From positions 124,001 to 188,000 of the forward strand of contig NZ_JAGIKZ010000002.1 in the NCBI RefSeq assembly GCF_017874625.1: a DNA stretch of 64,000 nucleotides, in the 5' to 3' direction. Below the pieces are notes generated by a model. It had not been told where the DNA came from and did no database searches. It saw only the letters and a list, made by a program, of their open reading frames with translations. The translations under genes and the position numbers were made by a program. Positions within the stretch are counted from its first letter, which is position 1, and each line of letters begins with the position of its first letter. Positions 51,208 to 60,293 of this stretch are shown one piece after another. The stretch is from Cytobacillus eiseniae (GTDB taxonomy: Bacteria > Bacillota > Bacilli > Bacillales > Cytobacillaceae).

Positions 51208-51675
51208 ATGAACAGTGAAAAAACAGAAAATATGCTTGCTCAATTAATTAAAATGGTAGGAACAATTCACTCTGACTTACAAGAAATGAAACAGGAGTTA
51301 CAAGGGGTAAAACAAGAACAACAAGGAATGAAGCAAGAACAACAAGAAATGAAACAGGAGCTACAAGGGGTGAAACAAGAGCTACAAGGGGTGAAACAAG
51401 AACAACAAGGAATGAAGCAAGAACAACAAGAAATGAAACAAGAGCTACAAGGAATGAAGCAAGAACAGCAAGAAATGAAACAAGACCAGCAAGGATTGAG
51501 ACAAGAAGTGCAAAATATGAATCAACGCCTGCAAACAATAGAGATAAAAAGTGAAGAACGCCATCAAGAAATAATGAAGCGCTTTAAAGCACTAGAAAAT
51601 GACCAGGACTTTATTTGGGAGAAAACGGCAAGAAATGAAAGAGAAATTGGTAATATCAAAAAACAATTGAGTTAA
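51208..51675 (+). CDS. heptad-repeat coiled-coil protein, function unknown
   Basis: I do not recognise a named family. The 155-residue product has an N-terminal helix (MNSEKTENMLAQLIKMVGTI), then about 12 heptads of the type LQGVKQE/QQGMKQE/QQEMKQE (about residues 27-110). A charged C-terminal helix (HQEIMKRFKALENDQDFIWEKTARNEREI) follows. It has no signal peptide, cysteine or membrane segment, so it is probably a soluble rod-like oligomer. GGGAGGTGAGGG precedes the ATG. It occupies the place between pyrE and rqcH that in B. subtilis holds a sulphur-assimilation operon. The repeat is also tandem at the DNA level. Confidence 0.75.
   Translation: MNSEKTENMLAQLIKMVGTIHSDLQEMKQELQGVKQEQQGMKQEQQEMKQELQGVKQELQGVKQEQQGMKQEQQEMKQELQGMKQEQQEMKQDQQGLRQEVQNMNQRLQTIEIKSEERHQEIMKRFKALENDQDFIWEKTARNEREIGNIKKQLS
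51286..51510 (+). repeat. tandem 21-bp repeat inside the coiled-coil gene
   Basis: About ten copies of a 21-bp unit (for example ACAAGGGGTGAAACAAGA plus three bases) encode one heptad each. Four consecutive units are themselves duplicated (84-bp period), since heptads 2-5 and 6-9 nearly match. The unit keeps the frame, so copy-number change would lengthen or shorten the coiled coil. Confidence 0.85.
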
Positions 51676-51769
51676 ATAGCAATCAAATACTCCGATGAAC
51701 CTTCATTATTGCCTCATAGTTAATTCTTCAAAGGCTTTTATATTGATATTTTTACAGTTCCAAAATCAT

Positions 51770-51812
51770 TTACCCTCGTCAAAATTTGTATATTTTGAAG
51801 AGGGTAATAATC
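51770..51812 (+). terminator. hairpin after the coiled-coil gene
   Basis: TACCCTC and TCAAAAT (51771-51785) pair with ATTTTGA and GAGGGTA (51792-51806). The T tract is weak, so termination is possible but not certain. Confidence 0.5.
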
Positions 51813-51844
51813 TATATTAGTATTACTGAGACGTTAGTTATATT

Positions 51845-51873
51845 AAAAAGACAAGCGGAAAGCTTGCCTTTTT
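51845..51873. terminator. bidirectional terminator at the rqcH 3' end
   Basis: AAAAAGACAAGC pairs with GCTTGCCTTTTT around a GGAAA loop, 17 bp beyond the rqcH stop. Confidence 0.85.
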
Positions 51874-51889
51874 AATTGAAAACTGAAAT

Positions 51890-53602
51890 TTAGCTCTGCC
51901 TAAGAGCAAGAACGGTCTCCTCATCAGGCGTCACGTACACAGTCTGCTGATTTTCATAAATGACAAAACCAGGCTTTGCACCGCTTGGTTTTTTTACGTG
52001 TCTCACAAGCGTGTAGTCAACAGGTACAGAGCTCGAGTTGCGTGCTTTACTGAAATATGCTGCTAGATTTGCTGCTTCTAATATCGTGGCTTCCGCAGGT
52101 TCCTTGCTGCGAATGACAACATGTGAGCCGGGAATATCCTTTGTATGAAGCCAGATCTCGTCTCTTGCGGCAAACTTATTTGTTAAGTAGTCATTTTGTT
52201 TATTGTTTTTCCCAACAAAGATTTCTGTCCCGTCTGATGCGATGTAGCGGTCAAGCACAGGCTTTGTGTTTTGGGCTTTTTTGTTTTTTCTTTTTTGTCT
52301 GTCTCTTAAGTAGCCGCCTTCAATCAGTTCCTCGCGTATTTCTTCAATATCCTTTGGTGAAGCCGTTTCAACCTGCTGGTGCAAGGATTCGAAGTAAGCA
52401 AGTTCTGCCTTCGCTAAGTCGATTTGTTCTCTTACGATGTTGACCGCATTTTTTGCTTTTTGATATTTCGTAAAATATTTCTGAGCATTGTCAGATGGAT
52501 TTTTCTGCGGGTCTAACGGGATGGTAACAGTTGCACCATTTTCATCGTAATAATTGATGACCTCAATGGTTTTCATCCCTCTGCTAATCGCATAAATATT
52601 GGCCGTAATGAGTTCGCCGAACAACTGATGCTTGTCGGCTTTTTCAGCATCCAGTAATGTGACTTGGAGCTTTTCTATTTTCTTCTTGTTCTTTTCTTTT
52701 TCATTCATAATAAATCGTTCTAAATCATTCGAATGCTGCTTCACGCGATCCCGTTCAGCTTTGCCAAAATAATAGCGATCAAGCATTTCGCTAAGTGATT
52801 CGAACTTTTTGGACTCATCTTGCAAATGCTCCAATGGTAAAAGATAAAAGCTTTCCTTTTGCCCGCTATTTGTAATTGCAGGCTGTATTTGATGATCCTT
52901 TAATAACTGCATATACTGCAAGAACGTTTTCGGAACGGATGTCCGATTAGCCAATCCGGAATGGAAAAGGATTTCTTTTGCAAATAATGGTGAAATACCA
53001 GCAAATGCAGCAACAAGCTGCTTATCCAGCTTTCCGCTGTTAAAATCAATTTGCCTCAAAACATCCTCTTCACTTGCTTCAAACGGGTTCATTTTATCCT
53101 GCTGTGGAGGCAACACATATTCCTGTCCAGGTAAAATTGCTCGATGGCTATTAACAGCGAAGGAAACATGCTTAATACTATCCAAAATCATATTCCTTGT
53201 TTTATCAACTAATGTAATATTGCTGTGTCGGCCCATTATTTCAACAATTAGCTGCTTGTACGAAGTGTCGCCAATTTCGTTCCTGCCTTTTACTTCGAAA
53301 ATAATGATTCGATCCAAGCCAACTTGGCGAATTTCCTCAAGAAAATATCCTTCAAGATGCTTTCGTAATAACATACAAAACATTGGCGGCTCTGATGGGT
53401 TATCATGTACTTCATTTGTAAGCTGTACTCTTGCATAGCTAGGGTGAGCTGACAGGAGCAGCTTATGATTTTTTCCGTTTGCTCTAATGACTATAATCAT
53501 TTCATTTTTATAAGGCTGTTGAATTTTGCTGATTCTTCCACCCTTTAGTTGCTCGGTGAGTTCTTCCGTTATAGCTCTTGTAAATAATCCGTCAAACGAC
53601 AT
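51890..53602 (-). CDS. rqcH: ribosome quality control factor RqcH (NFACT family, YloA)
   Basis: RqcH binds stalled 50S subunits and adds alanine tails to nascent chains to mark them for ClpXP. The 570-residue product has NFACT-N (about 4-190), a central coiled coil (about 280-430) and the NFACT-R domain (about 450-560) with [15 protein letters not shown]. It was formerly annotated as a fibronectin-binding protein. AGAGGA precedes the ATG on the minus strand. It is divergent from the calcium ATPase gene. YlmH, another ribosome quality-control candidate, is in the same window. Confidence 0.93.
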   Translation of the reverse strand: MSFDGLFTRAITEELTEQLKGGRISKIQQPYKNEMIIVIRANGKNHKLLLSAHPSYARVQLTNEVHDNPSEPPMFCMLLRKHLEGYFLEEIRQVGLDRIIIFEVKGRNEIGDTSYKQLIVEIMGRHSNITLVDKTRNMILDSIKHVSFAVNSHRAILPGQEYVLPPQQDKMNPFEASEEDVLRQIDFNSGKLDKQLVAAFAGISPLFAKEILFHSGLANRTSVPKTFLQYMQLLKDHQIQPAITNSGQKESFYLLPLEHLQDESKKFESLSEMLDRYYFGKAERDRVKQHSNDLERFIMNEKEKNKKKIEKLQVTLLDAEKADKHQLFGELITANIYAISRGMKTIEVINYYDENGATVTIPLDPQKNPSDNAQKYFTKYQKAKNAVNIVREQIDLAKAELAYFESLHQQVETASPKDIEEIREELIEGGYLRDRQKRKNKKAQNTKPVLDRYIASDGTEIFVGKNNKQNDYLTNKFAARDEIWLHTKDIPGSHVVIRSKEPAEATILEAANLAAYFSKARNSSSVPVDYTLVRHVKKPSGAKPGFVIYENQQTVYVTPDEETVLALRQS

Positions 53603-53636
53603 TTAGAACATCCTCTTCTATATAAGCTATTGTTTA

Positions 53637-53665
53637 TCTATACATAATAGCATTTTTTCGGACAA
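53637..53665 (-). promoter_or_regulatory. SigA-type promoter of rqcH
   Basis: On the minus strand, TTGTCC (53660-53665) and TATAGA (53637-53642) are separated by 17 bp, 34 bp from the start codon. Confidence 0.55.
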
Positions 53666-53722
53666 GGCTGAATATGCTTTCTTTAGATGATAAGTATGGC
53701 TTGGAGGAGGAAGTGATTCTGA

Positions 53723-56401
53723 ATGAAATTCCATGAAATGAATGAAACCGAGGTTGAGCAGGCACTAAATACAAATGCAAAAACGGGCTTAACTGAAGCC
53801 GACGTAAAAAAACGGAGAAATCAATATGGCAAGAATGAATTAGAAGAAGGGGAGAAGCAGTCAGCCTTACTATTATTTTTCAGTCAATTTAAGGATTTTA
53901 TGGTCCTTGTTTTATTAGCAGCAACACTAATTTCAGGATTGCTTGGTGAATATATTGATGCAGTTGCGATTATTGCAATTGTTCTAATCAATGGATTGCT
54001 AGGTTTTTTTCAGGAAAGAAAGGCTGAGAGATCACTGCAAGCATTGAAAGAGCTTTCTGCTCCACAAGTAAATGTATATAGAGATGGAGAATGGATGAAA
54101 ATTGCATCTAAAGATGTAGTTGTCGGTGACATACTCAAATTTGCAAGTGGGGATCGAGTTGGAGCAGATGTTAGAATTATCCAATCATACAGTCTTGAAT
54201 TGGAGGAATCAGCCTTAACTGGAGAATCATTGCCTGTCTCAAAAATTACTGGTGCAATCAAAAAGGCAAATATAGGCATTGGCGATATGGAAAATATGGC
54301 TTTTATGAGCACATTAGTTACTCGTGGAAGTGGCATGGGCATTGTTGTTGCTACAGGGATGAAAACGGCGATGGGACAAATTGCCGATTTATTGCAAAAT
54401 GCGGAAACGATGATTACGCCGTTGCAGCGGAGACTGGAACAGCTTGGAAAAATCCTTATTACTGTTGCATTAATCCTTACTGCCCTTGTAGTTTTTGCTG
54501 GAGTTGTCCAAGGACATGATCTGTATACGATGTTCTTAGCAGGTGTTTCCTTAGCGGTAGCCGCCATTCCTGAAGGCTTGCCAGCAATCGTCACAGTTGC
54601 CTTATCATTAGGTGTCCAGCGGATGATTAAGAACAAAGCGATTGTCCGTAAACTGCCTGCTGTGGAAACATTAGGCTGTGCATCTGTTATTTGTTCAGAT
54701 AAAACGGGTACGATGACACAAAACAAAATGACGGTTACCCATCTATGGAGCGGAGGGAAACAGTGGAATGTAGATGGTGTTGGATATGAACCTCAAGGGT
54801 GTTTTTATCGAAATGACAATCAAGTAGAACCGAAGGAAGATAAAGCACTTCAACAGATGCTTATGTTCGGAATGCTGTGTAATCATGCAGAAATTAAACA
54901 AAAAGAAAATGAATTTGTGATTGACGGGGATCCTACAGAGGGAGCTTTACTAGTAGCTGGAATGAAAGCAGGTTTTAGCAGGGATGCATTATTAAGTCAG
55001 TTCAAAATTATTAAAGAATTTCCATTTGATTCTGCTAGAAAAATGATGAGTATCATTGTGAAAGATCAAAATGGGAAACAGTTTATTATTACAAAAGGTG
55101 CACCAGATGTACTTGCAGGTATATGTGAAACAGCACTCTGGGATGGAAAACGAAAATTTTTCAATCGAGAAGTGGCAGGTCAAATCCAAAAAGCAATTGA
55201 AGACCTAGCTTCCCAAGCATTAAGAACAATTGCTATTGGTCTTAAGGAAATCCCCTCAAATACGATTATCATGGATGAAAAAGAGGCAGAAAAGGGGCTA
55301 ACCTTTATCGGGCTTCAAGGCATGATTGATCCACCTCGTCCAGAAGTAAAGGATGCGGTCAAAGAGTGTAAAGAAGCAGGAATTAAAACGGTAATGATTA
55401 CTGGCGATCACGTGATCACGGCAAAGGCCATTGCTAAACAACTTGGCATTTTGACAAATCATTCGAAGGTGCTTGATGGAAAGGCACTCTCTAATATGGA
55501 TGTAGATGAGCTTGAAGAGGTTGTTGATGAAGTAGCTGTGTTTGCCCGTGTTTCACCCGAGCATAAATTGAAAATTGTAAAAGCTTTACAAAATAAAGGG
55601 CATATTGTTGCAATGACAGGTGATGGCGTTAATGATGCGCCAGCAATAAAAGCAGCAGATATCGGTGTGGCAATGGGAATTACAGGCACGGATGTAGCGA
55701 AAGAAGCTTCTGCACTCGTATTGCTAGATGATAATTTTGCAACAATCAAAGCCGCAATTAAAGAAGGCAGAAATATTTATGAAAATATTCGTAAATTCAT
55801 CAGGTATTTATTAGCCTCAAATGTTGGGGAAATTCTTGTCATGTTATTTGCGATGTTACTAGCTCTCCCACTGCCCTTAGTTCCCATTCAAATTCTGTGG
55901 GTAAATCTTGTGACAGACGGACTTCCAGCAATGGCATTAGGCTTAGATAAGCCAGAGGGTGATGTGATGAAACGGAAGCCAAGGAACCCCAGAGAAGGTG
56001 TATTTGCTAGAGGGCTTGGCTGGAAAGTTGTTTCAAGAGGCTTTTTAATTGGAATTGTCACCTTAATCGCATTTATCTTTGCTTACAATGCACACCCAGA
56101 TAATTTGCCTTACGCTCAAACAATCGCTTTTGCAACACTTGTTGTTGCTCAGCTAATCCATGTATTTGATTGCCGAAGTGAAAAGTCGATCTTGGCAAGA
56201 AATCCTTTTGGGAATAAATATTTAGTATGGGCAGTCATTTCATCGTTGCTGTTATTGTTTGTCGTGATATATTATCCGCCATTACAGCCGATCTTCCACA
56301 CTCTTCCAATTGAATTGAATGACTGGTTCATGATTGCTGGTCTTTCAGCTGTTCCAACTTTTTTACTTGCAGGATCATTTTTACTAACAAAAAGAAAGTA
56401 G
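53723..56401 (+). CDS. yloB: calcium-transporting P-type ATPase (YloB type)
   Basis: This 892-residue P2A-type ATPase exports Ca2+ across the membrane. It has an actuator domain with TGESLPV, the phosphorylation site SDKTGTMTQNK (Asp326), the hinge TGDGVNDAPAIKAADIGVAMG and ten predicted membrane helices. The PEGLPA motif in the fourth helix (AAIPEGLPAIV) and the NLVTDGLPA motif are typical of SERCA-like pumps. GGAGGAGG precedes the ATG. B. subtilis YloB is the close homologue. It is divergent from rqcH. Confidence 0.93.
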   Translation: MKFHEMNETEVEQALNTNAKTGLTEADVKKRRNQYGKNELEEGEKQSALLLFFSQFKDFMVLVLLAATLISGLLGEYIDAVAIIAIVLINGLLGFFQERKAERSLQALKELSAPQVNVYRDGEWMKIASKDVVVGDILKFASGDRVGADVRIIQSYSLELEESALTGESLPVSKITGAIKKANIGIGDMENMAFMSTLVTRGSGMGIVVATGMKTAMGQIADLLQNAETMITPLQRRLEQLGKILITVALILTALVVFAGVVQGHDLYTMFLAGVSLAVAAIPEGLPAIVTVALSLGVQRMIKNKAIVRKLPAVETLGCASVICSDKTGTMTQNKMTVTHLWSGGKQWNVDGVGYEPQGCFYRNDNQVEPKEDKALQQMLMFGMLCNHAEIKQKENEFVIDGDPTEGALLVAGMKAGFSRDALLSQFKIIKEFPFDSARKMMSIIVKDQNGKQFIITKGAPDVLAGICETALWDGKRKFFNREVAGQIQKAIEDLASQALRTIAIGLKEIPSNTIIMDEKEAEKGLTFIGLQGMIDPPRPEVKDAVKECKEAGIKTVMITGDHVITAKAIAKQLGILTNHSKVLDGKALSNMDVDELEEVVDEVAVFARVSPEHKLKIVKALQNKGHIVAMTGDGVNDAPAIKAADIGVAMGITGTDVAKEASALVLLDDNFATIKAAIKEGRNIYENIRKFIRYLLASNVGEILVMLFAMLLALPLPLVPIQILWVNLVTDGLPAMALGLDKPEGDVMKRKPRNPREGVFARGLGWKVVSRGFLIGIVTLIAFIFAYNAHPDNLPYAQTIAFATLVVAQLIHVFDCRSEKSILARNPFGNKYLVWAVISSLLLLFVVIYYPPLQPIFHTLPIELNDWFMIAGLSAVPTFLLAGSFLLTKRK

Positions 56402-56424
56402 TTTATGTTATAATCATTATTGTA

Positions 56425-56453
56425 AGTAGTAGAGTGCGCTCTGCTACTTTTTC
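56425..56453 (+). terminator. intrinsic terminator of the calcium ATPase gene
   Basis: AGTAGTAGAG (56425-56434) pairs with CTCTGCTACT (56439-56448), followed by a T run. Confidence 0.85.
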
Positions 56454-56483
56454 TGTGTTTAGGATGGGACCTATCTTTTATTT

Positions 56484-56790
56484 GGTTTCTTTTCTAATAG
56501 ATTGTTGTTTTTAAATCAATTGTTAGAATGAATGGTTTACCAACTAGGTCAGTTGATTGGAGCGGAAGGTGCGAGATCCTCGAAAATGCATTCGCATTTC
56601 CTTCGTGCGGTGTGAAATCTAAGAAGCCAATTCAATGTCCTGCGGGATGCGTGGGACAGCTGAGACCCCGCAAGAGCGTAAGCGATGAGGAGGCTCAAGC
56701 GGACTACCCCGCGGAAAGGGAGCGACCTGGAGCGGAAATCAACCTTTACCAACTATGTGTTAAATAGCAACAATATTTGCGAAAACAGCC
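56484..56790 (+). repeat. MITE-like repeat, long copy D
   Basis: This 307-bp copy begins GGTTTC...CTAATAGATTGTTG and ends CAACAATATTTGCGAAAACA then GCC, inverted with respect to each other. It is flanked on both sides by an exact TTTATTT (56477-56483 and 56791-56797), a candidate 7-bp target duplication. The centre matches copies A and C. It lies just after the calcium ATPase terminator. Short frames on both strands inside it are not genes. Confidence 0.87.
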
Positions 56791-56835
56791 TTTATTTTTC
56801 TTGCTAGTTCAGATTTTGCATACAATTTTCTTCTT

Positions 56836-56847
56836 TTATGATAAAAT
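56836..56847 (+). promoter_or_regulatory. possible promoter of yloC
   Basis: TGATAAAAT (56839-56847) is an extended -10 element about 65 bp before the yloC start. The -35 (CATACA at 17 bp) is poor. Confidence 0.4.
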
Positions 56848-56913
56848 ACGAACTAATTATTCATAGCAATTACATAATTTATAACATTCCTTTAATGATA
56901 GGATGTGTTACAT

Positions 56914-57786
56914 ATGATAGTTAGCATGACTGGTTTTGGTAGAAGTAAAAAGAGTATCGATCAACTTACTGTTTCGGTTGAAATGAAAGCAGTCAATCAT
57001 CGATTTTCTGAGTATCAAATAAAAATGCCGAGGCAGCTGCTCTATTTAGAAGATAGAATGAAGAAGAAGCTTGGTGAGTATATTTATAGAGGTCGAGTAG
57101 AGGTTTTTGTGACGGTAGAAGGAGACAGGGCATTCAATCGTGAAGTTCATGTAGATTGGTCCTTATTAGATGATTACTATCAAAATATCACAAAAATAAA
57201 AGCAAAATATAAGATCGATCAGAGTATGACTATCCAAGATGTGCTGCGAGATGAATTCATTTCAATTGAAGAGAAAGAGACGGAGAATGAGGAAATTGAA
57301 ATGGTCCTTCTTTCTGCCATTGAAGAGGCATGTCTAAAGTTACAGCAAATGCGGAAATTGGAAGGTGCTGAACTTGAAAAGGATTTAATCGATCATCTTA
57401 ATCATCTATCAGTTAGGGTAGGCAAATTAAAGGAATTTGCCCCTCAAGTTGTTCAACAATACAAAGAACGATTAAAGAAACGGATGAACTTGTATTTAGA
57501 TGGTCAGCTAGATGAAACAAGAATATTGACTGAAGTGGCTATCTTTGCAGATAAGGCAGATATTAACGAGGAGCTAACAAGACTCTTAAGTCATATCAAT
57601 CAATTTGCAAACACTCTACAGGAAAATGAACGTGTAGGCAGAAAATTAGATTTCCTAATCCAAGAGATGAATAGAGAAGTGAATACGATTGGTGCAAAGG
57701 CAAATGACAGCTCCATTGCCGCAGAGGTAGTAGAAATGAAGAGCAGCCTTGAGAAAATGAAGGAACAAGTGCAAAATATAGAGTAG
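56914..57786 (+). CDS. yloC: YicC/YloC family endoribonuclease
   Basis: This 290-residue protein has the YicC N-terminal domain (MIVSMTGFGRSKK; EMKAVNHRFSEYQIKMP) and the C-terminal DUF1732 domain (GRKLDFLIQEMNREVNTIGAKA). Members act as RNA-cleaving enzymes. The frame extends to 56905, but ATG at 56914 gives the family N-terminus and follows AGGATG. It begins the yloC-remA-gmk-rpoZ cluster as in B. subtilis. Confidence 0.92.
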   Translation: MIVSMTGFGRSKKSIDQLTVSVEMKAVNHRFSEYQIKMPRQLLYLEDRMKKKLGEYIYRGRVEVFVTVEGDRAFNREVHVDWSLLDDYYQNITKIKAKYKIDQSMTIQDVLRDEFISIEEKETENEEIEMVLLSAIEEACLKLQQMRKLEGAELEKDLIDHLNHLSVRVGKLKEFAPQVVQQYKERLKKRMNLYLDGQLDETRILTEVAIFADKADINEELTRLLSHINQFANTLQENERVGRKLDFLIQEMNREVNTIGAKANDSSIAAEVVEMKSSLEKMKEQVQNIE

Positions 57787-57846
57787 TACTTGTTTAGAAT
57801 AAGTCACACGGGGTCAAAATATATAACTGATGCTTGGAGGACATTT

Positions 57847-58735
<889 letters not shown>

Positions 58736-58738
58736 AAT

Positions 58739-58960
58739 ATGTTATATCCTTCTATTGACTCATTAATGACAAAAATTGATTCAAAATATTCCCTTGTATC
58801 CGTTGCAGCTAAACGTGCAAGAATGATGCAGGAAAATGCAAAGCCGCAGCTTGATAAATACGTTTCCCATAAAAATGTAGGAAAAGCACTTGAAGAAATC
58901 CATGCCGATCAATTGCATTATCAATTGGGTGTTCAGCAAAAGAAAGAAGCTTACGAATAA
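58739..58960 (+). CDS. rpoZ: RNA polymerase omega subunit
   Basis: Omega helps assemble RNA polymerase. The 73-residue product starts [20 protein letters not shown] and contains [10 protein letters not shown], the conserved contact helix. It lies directly after gmk. A clear terminator follows, closing the yloC-remA-gmk-rpoZ unit. It is a few residues longer than the B. subtilis protein. Confidence 0.93.
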   Translation: MLYPSIDSLMTKIDSKYSLVSVAAKRARMMQENAKPQLDKYVSHKNVGKALEEIHADQLHYQLGVQQKKEAYE

Positions 58961-58967
58961 TTGACTG

Positions 58968-58997
58968 AATAACAACCGATTAGGTTGTTATTTTTGT
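58968..58997 (+). terminator. intrinsic terminator of rpoZ
   Basis: AATAACAACC (58968-58977) pairs perfectly with GGTTGTTATT (58983-58992), followed by T-rich DNA. Confidence 0.88.
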
Positions 58998-59003
58998 TTG
59001 TTC

Positions 59004-59032
59004 TTGATAGGAAAAGGATGAAAAAATATCAT
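59004..59032 (+). promoter_or_regulatory. SigA-type promoter of coaBC-priA-def-fmt
   Basis: TTGATA (59004-59009), a 17-bp spacer and TATCAT (59027-59032) lie 52 bp before coaBC, just after the rpoZ terminator. Confidence 0.6.
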
Positions 59033-59084
59033 TCTTCTTGCATAATAAAGGATAGGAAAAGGTAAAGATGATGGGGGTTATATC

Positions 59085-60293
59085 ATGCTATACGGTAAAA
59101 AAATTCTATTATGTGTAACAGGTGGGATTGCAGTATATAAAGCAGCGGCCCTAACAAGTAAGCTTACTCAGGCAGGAGCCAATGTGAAGGTCATCCTAAG
59201 TGAGTCTGCTTGTGAGTTTGTTACCCCTTTAACATTCCAAGCATTGTCAAGAAATGATGTATACACAGATACGTTTGATGAAAAGGATTCAAAGGTGATC
59301 GCACATATAGATTTAGCAGATTGGGCTGATTTAATTATCGTTGCACCAGCAACTGCAAATGTGATTGGAAAGTTAGCAAATGGAATTGCTGATAATATGA
59401 TTACAACGACCCTATTAGCAGCCACGGCACCTGTATGGATTGCACCTGCAATGAATGTACATATGTATAGTCATCCTGCTGTTCAGAAAAATATTGATAC
59501 ATTGCATCAATTTGGCTATCAATTTATTGAACCAGGGGAAGGGTATCTTGCTTGTGGATACGTCGGTAAAGGAAGATTAGAGGAACCAGAGAAAATAATT
59601 GATCATATTCGTCATTTTTTTAAGTCTGGGCATCCTCAGTTTACGGGTAAAAAAATTGTGATTACAGCTGGGCCAACTAGAGAAAAAATAGACCCTGTCA
59701 GATATATTACCAATCATTCGTCAGGAAAAATGGGTTATGCGATCGCTGAGGAAGCAGTCAATACAGGTGCAGAGGTTATTCTTATATCTGGACCTGTTTC
59801 AATAGATGTTCCTTCCGGCGTTACACTCATTCAAGTAGAAAGCGCTGAAGAAATGTATCAAGCAGTCATGGATGAATATGAAAGTGCTGATATTGTCATT
59901 AAAACTGCTGCTGTTGCAGATTATCGCCCGAAAATAAGCTTTGATCATAAAGTGAAAAAACAGCCAGGCGAACAAAGTCTAGAGCTTGAGCGAACAAAGG
60001 ATATTCTTCTTGAACTAGGTAAATTAAAGAATAGACAAATTCTTATCGGATTTGCTGCTGAAACGGATCATCTAGTGGAATATGCACAGAAAAAGCTTGA
60101 GAAGAAAAATGCAGATATGATTGTAGCGAATAATGTGAAAGCAGACGGCGCCGGCTTCGGGACAGATACAAATATCGTAACCCTCTTTAAAAAGGATGGA
60201 GCGTTCATTGAACTGCCACTCATGTCGAAGAAGGCAGTAGCAGTTAAAATTTTAGAAGAAGCTTCAAATTTATTAAGGAATGAAAATAGATGA
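59085..60293 (+). CDS. coaBC: bifunctional phosphopantothenoylcysteine decarboxylase/synthetase
   Basis: CoaBC carries out two consecutive CoA-synthesis steps: CTP-dependent joining of cysteine to phosphopantothenate and FMN-dependent decarboxylation. The 402 residues have the CoaC flavoprotein domain (about 1-180; PAMNVHMYSHPA and ACGYVGKGRLEEP with the catalytic Cys) and the CoaB domain (about 187-400; ITAGPTREKIDPVRYITN). GATGGGGG precedes the ATG. It overlaps priA by four bases. Confidence 0.95.
   Translation: MLYGKKILLCVTGGIAVYKAAALTSKLTQAGANVKVILSESACEFVTPLTFQALSRNDVYTDTFDEKDSKVIAHIDLADWADLIIVAPATANVIGKLANGIADNMITTTLLAATAPVWIAPAMNVHMYSHPAVQKNIDTLHQFGYQFIEPGEGYLACGYVGKGRLEEPEKIIDHIRHFFKSGHPQFTGKKIVITAGPTREKIDPVRYITNHSSGKMGYAIAEEAVNTGAEVILISGPVSIDVPSGVTLIQVESAEEMYQAVMDEYESADIVIKTAAVADYRPKISFDHKVKKQPGEQSLELERTKDILLELGKLKNRQILIGFAAETDHLVEYAQKKLEKKNADMIVANNVKADGAGFGTDTNIVTLFKKDGAFIELPLMSKKAVAVKILEEASNLLRNENR

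Noticed and set aside
51248-51538. Minus-strand hydrophobic repeat frame opposite the coiled-coil gene
   Set aside because: It is the complement of the 21-bp repeats; the plus strand has the good ribosome binding site and non-repetitive ends.
54010-54726. 238-codon minus-strand frame inside the calcium ATPase gene
   Set aside because: It is antisense to a well-conserved coding region and has no ribosome binding site or recognisable domain.
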